The notes beneath the pieces are model-generated. The model searched no databases and was not told where the DNA came from. It saw nothing but the letters and a program-made list of their open reading frames with translations. A program made the translations under genes and the position numbers. Positions 1 through 12,899 of a stretch of 64,000 nt of DNA are shown in pieces. The stretch covers positions 9,903,001 to 9,967,000 of the forward strand of contig NC_084933.1 in NCBI RefSeq assembly GCF_958298935.1. The letters are read 5' to 3'. Position 1 is the first letter of the stretch, and every line of letters starts with the position of its first letter. Source of the DNA: Phragmites australis (taxonomy: Eukaryota; Streptophyta; Magnoliopsida; Poales; Poaceae).

Positions 1-899
1 ATGCCCATAGAAAATTATTACATGTGCACAGTAAGGGAAATAGGCCATCATATTGTCCACAAAACCGAAAACATATAAATAACATTATGGCTACAATTTA
101 AAAGGCTTTACAATTAAAAGAGCATCAACCAAAAGGATGGCTGCAATTGAAAACATGATGAAGAAATTCGACACTCGTGGAAGATGCATAGTTATAAATA
201 TAAACGTCATTTTATATGTCCAACTACGGCTACAGGCCTAGCGGAATTTTAGAGTAGGAGCTGAATATCCACCTTGGCAGAACATCATGAACTCTTTGGA
301 GGCAAAGAGGCATGGCATTCTAAATCGGCAATCTAGGTAGTGGCTTCTTGAGATGGCAATAATCATAAAAGGTTTTGTTGGCACACTAACAAATTCTGTC
401 ACGAAGTTCAGAGTGAAGCATAAACACTTTATTTCCATAACAAATGTACTCAGCAAATGGCTCTGCTGGGATACTCCACAACCGAAACAAAAGTGGCATT
501 AGTGTGCAAGGACACTTCTTATGCTACGAAAAAAGAAGACAGCAATTCCAAATTGACTCCATCAAAATTCAACATTATGTACCAAAATCATCGTAAGAGA
601 CATTTTTGCGGAGGAAAAATCATTAATATTTTTCCTCTAGAGCTATGTTGATCATAGAGCTATATATATGAATTTAGACCTAAGACAATCAGGGATATAA
701 AATAGAATATGTTCATATGCCTAACAGAGCAAGAAGGCACCAAAAACTATGCAAGCTAGCAGCAGTGAGCATTGCTCACCATCAGTTCAAAGCCTCAAAT
801 AGTTTCAGATACATACAGTCTCCCACAACTAATCATTACAAACTGAGCTCAAATCTTACATTCCATACTGTACTCAGCTATCTACATATTTATAGATTG

Positions 900-3800
900 A
901 ATAAAGTAGGATGGAACGAGTGCAAAAAATCAAATGGCTCACAGAGCATACCTGAACCAAGGTTAACCATTTCCCAGAAAAATGAGAGAATTGTTGGCTC
1001 ATAACCGGAGAACTCACCGCAACTGAGTCGGGAAGTACAACTCTAAAAAGCTGCAGCATTTATCGTTGTTCAAGAAAAATGCACAGCTGCATTGGAAGTG
1101 TAAGAATCATTGTTAGAAAATTGATTAGATGAATTGTAGTGAAATAATTACAAACACAAACACTCGATTAAAGGCCATGAATTGGGGCACGCATGAACTT
1201 GATTTGGATCCATACATTCTATAAAGTCTGAATAGATGTTCAGATAGAAAATGAGCTCACCTCGTAGCATAACCATGTTCGATTTTTTTTCATAGTGGTT
1301 AGCTTGAGAAGTATAACCAAATGTTGACCTCGTATGTTTCTGGAAACCATGCAAAGGCCAACCACATTCAAAACTCTTAACCTTCCAACCACTGCAGTTA
1401 GTAAATCCAGCATCAAATTACAGTCTTAATGATGATTCAGATGGAAGGTTGCCTTGCATAAGAACAAACAACATTATTAACTTGGTACGACCATGGCTAG
1501 ACCTGTTTACCCAAGAAAAATGAATAAGTACAACACATATTTAGAATCTACTACAGCTTGCATACTTTGAATAAAAAATAAACAGAAATAAATAGATAAT
1601 CTATCGAGCCATACCTTCCCTGGTTTTAGGACGGGAATTAACCAAAGAAATTTTTCGCCACATTGTGAGATAGCACGAAATTATATTAGAGATCAAAGTA
1701 CAAAAAATGGCAGCAAGCAAACATAGAAGTGAAGCGAAATCGCCTAAATATCTTGTATTGACATATACTCGAGCGCCGTTTGCTAGAAGGGATCATGTAA
1801 AAAGTTCGAAGTATGAAACAAATTTGGGAGAACAGTAGCATTTGATACATAAGAGAGCTTAGTAGTCAAGTACAACCAACAACAATAGAGGAAATTACCA
1901 AATAGATTAATCACAAGGCTCTTCTAATAAAAACCAAACTGATTATATTCGAGCAATTATTAGAACTAATACGGGATTTTCCAAAACATTTTATCAACGT
2001 CCTAAAACTGCAGTTCCAATACATGTGCGGAACTATTGATTCATTTATCAACATCGTACTTTTCAGTTGCTACCGAAAACAATGTCTTCTGGCTAAGCAG
2101 GTAGCAAAGGTCCATCCTGGATTTATACAAAAAAATACATTTTCCAACTATCAATCTAATACTTAACTACTTTAGCTACAGTAAGCCTAGAACTAAAAGT
2201 CTCAGGTATATAATAGCGGGGCATATAAATTGGATGTCAGGATAAGATCACTTTTCACTTTAACAATAAATGAATGTGCAAATCAGTACATTCTAACACA
2301 TCTTACTTGTCATATTAGTGGAACTTAGAATTTCTCCAAAGGCCTATATTACATTTCATGGTACCCTAAAAGAGAGTCAAACCCATTGCAATGGTACCCC
2401 AATGTGAGCACAGGTCATGTAGCCCTGTTGTTCCCATACACAGTGTCTATCAATCCAGTATACACTAAGGATGCAAACTATATCAGCTGCTATTCAGAAT
2501 ATTCTGTATGTAGGTCACAATATCTGTTCCAGATCCTGGACCCACTAATGGTGCAACAAGCAATGCATATGTCAGCAGCAGCCAACATATATAGACTTTG
2601 AGAACTTGAGTACCTCATATTCGACAAGGCACAGCTCAATCGCAAAGAAACAACAGCTTAAGGTGATTTAGTAGTATATGGTAAACATTTTCGTCAGAGA
2701 GCCAATCTATGGTACAGGATAGCCTACCAACAGTATGTAAGTTACCTCCTTGCCAAATTTGGCTTCCTTAAGAACCTTCCCATGAAACAATGCAGAGGCG
2801 GCACTGCATATTGAACTGAAGTGTGTTCACTACATGAAAGATCTTTTCTGCATTTGAACCAATAGCTAGAGCATTATTAACAATTCAAGAATATCTGCCC
2901 TTGCATAGGCACGGATGCATAGCAGGATCAGATGCTTCACAACAAGAATGCTCACCTTTTCATACCATAGCATCCCTTGCTGCTCCCACCTTGTAAAATA
3001 AGGACATTGGAGGCGAGGTCCTTGCAGATGGTATACAACATCAATGCCTAGTGAATATTTATTTCCAATCTTTATCTACATGTAAAAAAAGGTAAGGAAA
3101 CTCCTAAAATCAGGAGGAGATGCAATTACGATCTGAGTTGGACGTTATAGTAAGCACCTAGCTGGGAAGAGCACCTGAATTGCCAAATGGAGGAGGCAAA
3201 TAACCGAATTGCTGGTCTAGAGGCCAGGAACCTATCATCGTTATGAAGCTACCTGAAAAAATCACCTTCCATCAGAGTAATTTGTGTACAGGGCAACCAA
3301 AGTTGTACTCACACCAAGAATAAACATTAATTTGTATTGTTCTTTCTACGGCTGACAAGAAATGAACATATCAGATGGATACAGACTAATAACATGCATA
3401 AAAAGCTATAGATTCTACTGCCGGGCATAGTTTCTAACAAACCACCTACATTCTTTTGTACACAGCTTGCATCATACACTAGAAGTCATCTTGTTTTCTC
3501 TTTAATGAATCAACGAAAAAGCTTACCTACGTAAGAGGCTTCAGTCTTTCATATTTAGAGTCACAGCTAGCATCAATGTTGGAGCTATTGCTATCTACAT
3601 CACTGCCATCCATCATACGCCTTCCTCAAAAGAGCCACACAAAGTTAAGAAAAAAAAGGTTGCATGAAACTGCTACATAAGAACATCTTTAGTACAACCA
3701 ATGTTTGCCAAAAATGATCGCTGAAGGAAGTGGAACAGAAAATTTAAAACTGTGAATGGATTTACAACAAGAGGAAGCAGCATATAGAAAGATATGCATG

Positions 3801-5660
3801 TGCGATTGACAAGCTTAAAATGCACAAAGAGAGGTGCATTTAGAATTTTACCCTGCTAGCCATACAAATTTAGGTCCACCGTCCTTAACAAAACAAAATC
3901 TTTCTTAAATTGCATTACCAAATGCACACTGACGAAGTCAACACCTTCAATGGCTCCAATGAATTGCCAATCCAAGGCGACATAGGGATATTTGGTAATT
4001 ACATTTAAGAGACCAAGTAGAATATGGTAATCAACTGGAATTTCTGAATTATTCCAATTCTCAAAGCACATTATTGAGATGAAAATGTGCAGATAACTTA
4101 ACACACTGGCAAGCTGCTATGTCAGATTTTTAGACAATACACTAGCACACTACTCTTATAGGAAAAGAGAAAGATGGTTCATGGGCGCAGCAGGGCGTGC
4201 TCCACCTCCAGCCGGCCTAAGATCCAAACCCAGCATAGTCACCAGTCGTCCTCCTTTTCCTTGTTAATCATCCCTATTTGCATCAATAACAGTGGCCAGA
4301 ATTGGTTTAGAAATTTGGAAGAAAAACTTACATCTCATATTGACAGATGTCTCAAGTTAACCAACTAAATAACTACACATACTCAAGTAGCTGCCACATT
4401 CTGCAAGCCGATGATACCCAAGCACCTCCTCATGCGTCTCTTGAGCTGAACCAACATGCGGCAAGTGAGTTCAGTTGGACCTGAACCCCCAAACCTTTTG
4501 GGAATTGAACTGTTCCCACACCTTGGGTAGATTGATCATGCATTCTTGTGCGTTGAACAACAGCCTAATCAAACCATGGATGGATGGTATCATTGTCGCA
4601 CCAAGGAGCACACAAATTAGAGCACTAAAACAATCCATTCGAACATGCTAGGATTACTCACCACACAAAGGAAGAAATCAACTCACGTCTGGATGACCGG
4701 ATAAATCTGTTGTCGGAGGGAGGAGCAGCACCACGACAGCAGGCGGTGGACCGAGGAGCGGCTGGAGGACAAGCTCGAGGTGAGGTGCGACGTCAACGGC
4801 GAGAACGCCCATGGCCTCCGTACGACGACGACCCGACGCGATGCCTGCAGGCCTCTTCGCTCGCGTCTCTTCCGGACATGCCGAACCGCCAGACCAGCAG
4901 CCATCGCCATCCCCGTGAAGCAACTTTCAGCAGTGGATCCGCGCACCACTACATCCTCCTTCCCCACGCCTCCTCTTTTCTCACCGGCAACACCTATCTC
5001 CACCAGCCCACCACAGCACCAGGGTCAGGAGAGGGGGAAGGGAGGCAACCCACACAGCTGGAGGGAGTCGAGGCGAGCCAATGGAGGGGACGGAAGCAGC
5101 ATCGAGGTGCGAGGCATCTGGGGGCGTGGTGAACGGCGGAGAAGAAGGCCGCCTCCCGTCCACCAGATCCGGCCGACCGGCCTGCCCCGCAGCCTCTCCT
5201 CACCAGTCTGCACGTCGCGCGCCCTTCTCCTCCAGCTCTCCGCGTCTCCCTTGCGCCGTAGTGGCCACCGGCACCACCCCTGTTCGGCCGCCTCCCTAGC
5301 AGCAACGCCCGGATCTTGTGGAGGGGAGGCGGCGGGCCGATGTGGCAGCAGATGGAGCCGGTGACGGCGCGGAACACGGGAGGAGCCGCAACGGTGGGTA
5401 GAACGAGAGCCGCGATGTTTTTTTTTTAGGCCGAGAGGATGGGAAGGCGAGGACGAAGAGGAACGCGTCGTGGGGGCGATATTTTCGCTCGCTTCGAACC
5501 AGGAGCAGACACCTGTAGCGCACTAGGAGGCCTGCGTGCCATCTGTCCCGCACCGAGCTCGCGCGAAGGAAAAACGAAGCGGGCACCCAGCCGCGCGGGA
5601 CGGGCATCGAGAGCCGGACGATGGAGCGATCCGACGGCGAAGAGAAACGGGACGACGTGT
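900..5660 (-). CDS. Probable multi-exon gene of unknown product (partial model)
   Basis: I do not recognise the product. Several minus-strand segments look like exons with good splice signals: 3527-3624 (open from a double ATG, MMDGSDVDSNSSNIDASC...), 2956-3075 (40 codons, phase 0/0, LGIDVVYHLQGPRLQCPYF..., donor AAG|gtgagc), 1261-1391 (131 nt, CGWPLHGFQKHTRSTFGY..., acceptor ctgcag, donor gtgagc), and 952-1050 (33 codons, phase 0/0, RVVLPDSVAVSSPVMSQ, donor CAG|gtatgc). A possible first exon ends near 4685 with AGAC|gtgagt in the CpG-rich block. I could not join all phases, so exons are missing or some candidates are UTR. The gene probably runs right to left and may continue past position 1. 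The exons could also belong to a non-coding or decayed transcript. Confidence 0.45.
4680..5660 (-). promoter_or_regulatory. CpG-rich block, likely promoter/first exon of the minus-strand gene
   Basis: The sequence is strongly GC- and CpG-rich against AT-rich neighbours, with overlapping open frames on both strands, as expected of a GC-rich 5' exon. A strong minus-strand donor (AGAC|gtgagttg) lies at its left edge. The longest open frames (for example minus 4994-5377 and plus 4780-5364) match no family I know and are probably composition artefacts. Confidence 0.5.
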
Positions 5661-5794
5661 ACCGGCTGGGAGGGCGAGAAGTTGGCCGGGAATATAGGTA
5701 TAGATTTTCAGGTCCAAATTCGATCTATATTCAGAGTGATAAAAATAAGGAAAAGTTATTAATGATAAACCAAGGAAAAAGGATAAGAATAAAG

Positions 5795-6483
5795 TTAGTA
5801 TTCAAAGTGATGTTCTCTTCTCTCTTTTTTAGTTTCGTCAAACAATTTTTGTGTTTTAAAGGGTGCTAAAACACTCAACAGACTACATCTGCATTTAAAA
5901 AACTTTTCATGTTGATTTTGTGCTGAAACTGAAAGGATTTTTCCCACATGCTTGAAACACTTGTCTTCCTTTTTGCTGAATTCCTGCCTTTCTTTCTGAC
6001 TTTTGGGAGCTCTGAATTGGCTCCTCCTTTCCTTTTTTTTGTAGGCTGACCATGTAGCATCTCCTTGGCGAGCAAAGCATTTTCTCTTTGTTTGATGTAC
6101 TTGCACTACAGCTTTTTTCCTTTTTTGATGTTGCATTTCATAGCTTGGGCTCCAATGGTGTATGGGGTTATAATATGCATGTCTTTCACATTTTCTATCA
6201 TCCACTAGATGTGAGCTTCCATGTCCAAGTCACCAACACCCCCATATCCTCTGCAAACGGGGCTTAAATAACCATCTCTTGCTCTTCCATTGTACCAACC
6301 AACTTGACCATCATACTCTATATGATCCTCATGCTCCATATAATCATTCTCATACTTCACATAATCATTATTCTCAGCATATTCAGACAGAAGGCACACT
6401 GACTGAGTGTATCCAGGTTGATAGAAACCCCTAGTACACCCCCTTTCTTGTGGAATTCCCATGCCATAAGCTTGTCGCCTCAT
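5795..6483 (-). CDS. Two adjoining hypothetical ORFs, possibly one broken frame
   Basis: The minus strand is open from 6483 to 6205 (92 aa, Tyr/Asp/Glu-rich, GYTQSVCLLSEYAENNDY...) and, in another frame, from 6205 to 5795 (136 aa, Lys/Arg/Gln-rich). The ATG of the second overlaps the stop region of the first. Neither resembles a family I can name. It may be a decayed transposon ORF or a captured gene fragment; composition alone cannot decide. Confidence 0.25.
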
Positions 6484-8050
6484 ACACCCGTGATTACCTG
6501 ATTACATTGCATATACTTCCTACACCAGCAGACATATAAGAGCCATATTACTCGATATTTTTAAACCGTATGAGCATAATGAAAAATTTTCTAGGTGTAT
6601 GTTTTCATTTCAGTTTGTAAGACATTTATTCATAGAGTGACTGTTTGGTGACTTCCATTTCTGGAAATACTTCAGTGAAACCATAAATTTTGGTTTGGAA
6701 ATTTAAAAAACAAAACAGCCTGAATTCATATTTGCAATATACCAATATTGACTGAATAGAAATCAGTAATTTTGGTGGGTTCACCGGTTGAGCAATAACA
6801 GCAGGCCATTAATCATGCATCAAAAACAGTAAATAGAAGCACAATGCGACAAGAAAATCAAGAAGGGAAAACAATCATAACCAATTGGTTGATCATGCAC
6901 GTTTACAACAATTGGCAGCACTCAGAACATCAGACAAAACAGCTTCCAAAATTAGGACAATCTCACCAGGTGAATATTATGAACAAAAGAAATAGCTGAG
7001 TGCCATTCCCAAGCGGCAGCTGGAAAGCAGGTCAATTAGACAAAATAAGACAAAAGTAAAATAGAGGGCAAAGACCAATATTAGAAGAAACAAGAAAAGT
7101 GGGTGGATGAGGAAAAGAATAATAGGAGACAACAAAAGGATACGAATTTTCAGAATACCATCATAAATTTTTCATGGGATTTTGGCTTAGGATGAATTTG
7201 TCAATCTCATCCTTCAGATCAAAGAAAGGCTGTGTTTGGTAATGAGGAAACGAGTACAGAATGCAAGGTATAATCGATTGGAGATTGCTCGTTTAGTTTT
7301 CGATGCCTTCCTAGTTCTAAAACCAACAAAGAAAGCATAATTGAACTAAGATTTTCCCCTAACGAAATACAATAATGGAAATAAGTAGCCAAACATGGAA
7401 ATCTCAGTTGTCATTATCCACAACTGTTTCGCTTACCCATATATATTCAACCCTTTCGCATTCTCATATCTTAACCTTGTATATATCCATTACTTCTATT
7501 GTCGTTTTCTCCCGCCGATTTGGTTTGGTCATTATTTTGTGCATCAACTTCAGTCTCGATATTCATCTGTCATCCCCACTGCACTCCCCCCCGCCCCCCA
7601 CCGCCCTCCTTTTTTTTAAGACTATCTTCAATGCCACTCCAATTCTGTTCTCACTCTCTGAATCTGCGGTCTTTTCTCTCTCAATAAACTCCTTTTCCTC
7701 CCCAATTCTCATTATTTTTCTTGAAAACCCCACCCCCTGTTTCTTGAATCTTCCTCAAAACCTCAGAACTCACCCTCCAATACAAAATTTTGCAGCTCAA
7801 GAGTCCAAAATCTCCAATGCTCGGTTTAAATTGCACCCCATCTAAAAAATTGTCACCGAACAATCTGGCTACCATATCACGCAAGCATTAGGTAGTCCAT
7901 GTAGATCGGTCATGGAAAAGAACATACAAGATAACCTGGGGATTTTGTTGAACCCCCCGAATCGCAACAAACTGGGAAGATAGGAGCATCGATCCATGCA
8001 AGAACGAGAGATTTGGATGGATCGCTCGCGGTAAAGAACGATTCGTCAAA
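6484..8050. other. AT-rich intergenic stretch, no gene seen
   Basis: Mostly low-complexity AT-rich sequence with a pyrimidine-rich block at 7480-7760 that keeps short plus-strand frames open by composition. A TGTTTGGTAATGAG motif near 7236 resembles the ends of grass MITEs, but I could not find its partner. No exon or RNA gene is supported. Confidence 0.4.
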
Positions 8051-8057
8051 GGAAGCC

Positions 8058-8215
8058 AGCTAGGGCGGGCTCCGTCTCAACCCGCCTCTATACTTCTATA
8101 TAGGTTATGAGGAAATTCGTAAATTGAGCCGATCAAATTTTGGGTAAAATCTAGCTCGTATAGGCATGGCCTGCGCTCAGCCCAGGCTCCCTGAAATCCC
8201 TGGGTCCGCCACTGC
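8058..8215 (-). mobile_element. hAT-like terminal fragment
   Basis: On the minus strand the segment begins CAGTGGCGGACCCAGGG, the typical start of many plant hAT elements, and ends about 158 bp later in a GGGCGGG-containing end. It directly abuts GGTAAG on the minus strand, a donor-like sequence. No target duplication is seen. Confidence 0.4.
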
Positions 8216-8400
8216 TTACCAGCAATAAGAAAAATCAGATGGATGTGCACTTCTGGACATAGTAGAATGAGGAGGACGACGAGCGCGGCGACTAGGAAAG
8301 ACGAACTTGAGGCGACATGCTTCTGCGGAAGGAGGCTTGGCGATGTGTTCCGCGGCGCCGTCTCGCGGCGAGGGTTTGTGTCATACGGTGGGAGTTTCAC
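8216..8400 (-). CDS. Hypothetical small exon with hydrophobic segment
   Basis: From an ATG at 8400 the minus strand is GC-rich and open. Around residues 33-47 it encodes SSSFLVAALVVLLILL, a signal-peptide or membrane-anchor-like stretch. It then meets a donor-like GGTAAG and the hAT fragment. The hydrophobic stretch is about 30 residues from the ATG, which is long for a signal peptide. It may be chance; no family is recognised. Confidence 0.2.
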
Positions 8401-9834
8401 GAGAACGTAAAGGTTGCGTAGACATGCTTCTAGAAAGCCACGCGTTACTCGGCCGTGTTTTTTTTAATGGAAAGTATCCGACTTTTCTATCAACATTACA
8501 CTGAGAGGAGATATGACTTAAAAAGAAAAAAGTGTCATAACCCTTGCAGTCTATATCTATATAGTCACTCGTATTTGGTGAAGAGCTCAATTGTGATCAC
8601 TTCTAAAGAATGACAAGCTAATAAAAACTCTTCTTTTAATTCTCCACGTGTAGCAGTCTTCAGAACCTTAACCAGTAAGTTCTCTGAAAAGTGCCTGCAT
8701 AAAAGAAATATTTTTTTATGGAATACTATATCATTACGATAAAATCAAATAGCCAAAAAAAGGTGTCTATCCCAACTAAGATTCTTCTCTTTTTCTTAGC
8801 TCCTAATTCCCGTAACCAAGTACCCATCATATGTGAAATGTTCCTAAGTTTTTTAATCACAAAGGCTATTCTAACTATATACCAGATTGTCTTAACCAAG
8901 GAATATTCAAAGAAAAGATGTTGGGTATTTTATTATGATTACAAAAGGTGCACTTTAGGCTGTCTATCTAGTTTCTTTTTGCTAGGTTATCTTTGGTCAA
9001 AATCACCTCATATCCTATGTACCATAAGAAAATTTTTATCTTTAGCGGGAGCTTAAGTTGTCAAAGCCACTTATTAGGGATTCTAATAGGTGGTTTAGCA
9101 TTTTTTTTTACATCGACCGGACAGTAAATAGCTCCTTTCCATGTAGATCCCATTTGTAAACATCTCTATTATTAGAGAGCTGAATACGAACAAGTTATAA
9201 CATCAATTGTTCCCAGTGATCCATGGACAGAAGGATAAATTAAGAGGTATGCTTGTCATTACTTCCATAATTGTGGCTTATTTATGTCTCACCATATTGT
9301 ATAGTAAGGAAAATTATTGGCTGAGTGAGCATTTTTCCGGTCAAATATCATTCATAAAACGAGTTTGTTTCCCATTCTGTACTTAAAAAGACCCCCATTT
9401 GAGGAAATAGTTTTTAATTTTCATAAGATCAGTCCCGAAGTGTGAATCTTCTTACTGTCCAAGGACTTGAGTGAGCAGTTTTGGAGCCAAGATATTTGTT
9501 CTAAGCAGCCGTGGCCAAACTCCATATTCATTAAGCAGCTTAAAAAGCTATTTACTTAGGAGACATATATTTTTGACCGAAAGGTTGGTAATTTCCAAAC
9601 CCCCTTAGTCCTTAAGTTGGTAAAGAATATCCTAGCGTACTAGTCTATATTTTTTCTTGTGATTATCTCCTTGCCAGAAGAAACTAGATCGCAAGTAATC
9701 CAGCCTTTTTAGGACCCCTGTAGAATCTCAAAGAATGATATCATAAAAATAGGAAGACTACTGAAGACTGAATTTAGCTGGACTAGTCAACCTCCAGCTG
9801 TCATCATCTTCTCTTTCCAACTACTCAACTTCCG

Positions 9835-11106
9835 TTAAAATCTCTCTTCAACTCCCTTCCAATCACTATTTCTTAATTTACGGTGATGCATTAGAATGCC
9901 AAGATATTTAAAAGGGTATGTATTAGTATTGCAACCAAATAAATGTTTATACTGGTCTTCGCATTCCTTTGCCCCACCATAACAGAATAACTCACTTTTG
10001 TGGAAGTTTATCTTCAACCCCGAGAGCTGCTCGAACGTACATAGGATGAGTTTCATATTCTTAGCTTGTTTTAAACTATGTTCTAAAAAATGATGGTGTT
10101 ACCTGCATATTGCAGAATAGATAGATCATCATCTACCAAATGTAGAACCACTCTTGTTATTTGTCCTTCACTTTTTCTCTAGATATTAATATTACAAGTA
10201 TATCTGCTACAATATTAAAAAGGATAGGTGATAGAGGGTCACCCTGTCTTAGTCCTTTCTACGTTTGGAAATATGGGCCAACCGCATCATTGATGTTAAT
10301 TCCCACATGTCCTCCCGATACAAAGCTTTGAACTCATTCACACTATTGTGTGAAGAATCCTTTCATTCGCAAAGCTTGCTGAAGGAAGGGCCATTTCACT
10401 TTGTCGTAGGCTTTCTCGAAATCAATTTTCAATATCACGTTATTTTGTTTCTTCCTATGTAATTCATGGATAGTTTCATGTAAGATTATTACACCCTCCA
10501 TAATATTTTATTTTGGTATGAAGGCAGTTTGTGTAGGTTTTATTACTTTTTTGCTACAGTACCAATCTTGTCGGTGCCCACTTTGATGAATATCTTAAAG
10601 CTAACATATAACAATCATATAGGGCGGTACTCTTAAATTTTCAATGCCTTCTTTTTTGGGGATAAGTGTTATGACCCTAAAATTTAAGTCTATATATGGC
10701 GTGGAAATCAGATAACAATGACATAAGGTCACCCTTGATCACTTCCCAAAATATCTGATAGAATTCAGCAGGGAAACCATCAGAGTTTGGAGCTTTATTA
10801 TGCTCCATCTGAAAAATCGCATACCTCACCTCTTCTTCATGAAAGGTTGTTGTAAAGATTTTGTTATCTTCTTCACTTACTTCGCGTATATCATTTATGA
10901 ATGACTCATCCATTGCAAAATTATTATGCCTCTGGCTTGTCAAATAACCCCTTGTAATATTTAGTGAAATACCTTTTAAGTTTGGCTTCCCTAATGTAGT
11001 TGCCATTCTCATCCTCTAATTTGTATACTCGCTGCTTTCGGTGCTTACCATTGGCTACTAGTTGGAAGTATGTAGTATTATTGTCACCTTCCAGTAGCTC
11101 ATTCAC
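9835..11106 (-). pseudogene. LINE ORF2 reverse transcriptase, active site lost
   Basis: Minus-strand fragments carry the RT signature in order: HNKAPNSDGFPAEFYQIFW (about 10750-10810), IDFEKAYDKVKW (about 10400-10430), KGLRQGDPLSPILFN (about 10225-10260), then QYAGNTIIF at about 10085-10115, where QYADDTI is expected, then FEQLSGLKINFHKSE and YPFKYLGI. The two catalytic aspartates of the YADD box are replaced by Gly-Asn (codons at 10098-10109), and stops break the frame. It cannot polymerise. Confidence 0.88.
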
Positions 11107-11306
11107 CTTGGCACGTTGATACCATTATAGCTCTTCTTCTCGCAGTAAATGTGCGAGCATCTCATTGAGGTAATGCTTAAAAGCCACCTCATTAGGTGTT
11201 AGTGGATTTATTTCCGTCTTTTTGTCAAACTCATCTATTTTATTACCAATTGTTTCTTTTCTTTCTTTAAAATTCTAGTGGTATGCTTAGCCCAACCCCT
11301 CAAATA

Positions 11307-12062
11307 TTATCTAAGGGATGTGATTTTGTTTTGCCATTTTTCAATGGCATTGCATCCCTTATGTTCATTTTGCCAATTATTAGCAACCATCTCATAGAAA
11401 CCATCTCGAATTAACCATCCCAATTCAAATTTGAATGGAGGTTGTTTTCCATAATGAAAGGGAGCCCCTGTATTGAGCAATAATGGAGTATGGTCCGATC
11501 TTTCCTTGTCTAACGCCTCAACTGAGACTTTCAGATATTTGGCTTCCCATTCCATACTCATGAGTATCCTATCAAGTTTTTCATAAGTTGAAGGATCAAG
11601 GTTATTTGCCCATGTATATTGGCATCCTGTTATTACAATCTCCCTCAGATCCACTATTTCAATTACAGCATTGAATATACAGGGCCAACGCAGATCATAA
11701 TTATCTTTATTCTTGTCCTCCGATTTCCGTATAATGTTGAAATCCCCACCTATTAAAATTGGGTGGGTTTTAGCACTACAAACGTGAGCCATTTCTATTA
11801 GAAATGCAGACTTAAGATCATCTTGGGTCGGTCCATAGACCGCTAATAAAATCCATACAAAACCGTCCTCTATGTTCTTTAGAAGGAACTTAGTGTAGAA
11901 ATCACCTTCCACAATGAGGCCAATGCCAAATATTGTTGCATTGACTCCAACTAGCATGCCACCAGACCTACCTCTTGTAGGCATAATATGCCACAGGTAC
12001 TCAAGCCCACCACATAGGTGTCTGAGTGTTGAAGCATGAAAATCACTTCTACATGTCTCCAT
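11307..12062 (-). pseudogene. LINE ORF2 endonuclease domain (APE-like)
   Basis: 251 open codons on the minus strand. Visible exonuclease/endonuclease/phosphatase motifs are PTRGRSGGMLVGVN, WILLAVYGPTQ, ILIGGDFNIIR, GCQYTWANN and ERSDHTPLLL. In L1 elements this domain nicks target DNA to prime reverse transcription. The catalytic-motif residues (GGDFN, SDH) are still present, so this domain is the best-preserved part of the element. It is separated from the reverse transcriptase by stops between 11106 and 11307. Confidence 0.88.
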
Positions 12063-12899
12063 AATAGCAAGGAAATCTAGGATTGTTCTTTCACGACATC
12101 CGAAAGAAAGTTATGTTTAGCGAAGTCTCCCAGACCTCTGCTATTCCAGAAGATGTCTTTCATTAAAGAACTATTTTGGATGGGGTGTTTGGTTTTTTTT
12201 GGAGTGCGGTTTATTTTGCCCTTGTTTTTTTGCAATATTAGACTTTTTCTTCATTAGCACCGCATTTAAATCGTAACATATTTGATCTAAACCCTCATCA
12301 TCGAGGACCTCAGTTAAATCACAGCATACGTGACTGATGTGCGCATCAAGTCTGTCCATTTCATCCTCATCCTCTAACATTTCGGCTTGAGTAATGTTTT
12401 TAGCACTATGTTTATTTCCACTGGTGCTAGATTTTTTAACATCTACAGTAAGGCAATCTATCTCTATATTCTTAATAGAAATAACATAATTCATAATCTC
12501 ACTAGTATTCCTACCCATGGAAATGCCTATGTTTGCCATGTTGGAACTAATAATATCAAAAGGCAAATAAACAAAGGAATTATTAGAAGTACCTTCATCC
12601 AAGTTCCTTCTAGCAGTTGTGTTCATCGCCTTTTCTGTTATATCTCCATCTCCATGTGATTATGTCCTCTTGCTTGTCCGCCTTGGCACAGTGTCCCCCC
12701 AGGTACCGAGGTAAAGATAGACCCTTCTGAGGCAACTTCGCTCTGTCCTACTCTTTTATCCTCCAACATAGAGATCCTCTCAATTCCCATCACTGTATCA
12801 AGAGATTAAAAAGCCTTCGCCATTGCAAATTTGACATGTTGGCTCGGATGCCATTTTGTTTGGAAAGAGCATGCAAAACATATCGAGGGAGCCCATGAA

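Noticed and set aside
4780..5377. Long ORFs on both strands in the CpG-rich block
   Set aside because: Mutually overlapping, low complexity and without motifs; they reflect GC content rather than independent genes.
7375..7845. 156-aa plus-strand ORF
   Set aside because: Pyrimidine-rich composition gives Ser/Leu/Ile/Pro-rich sequence without motifs or codon bias.
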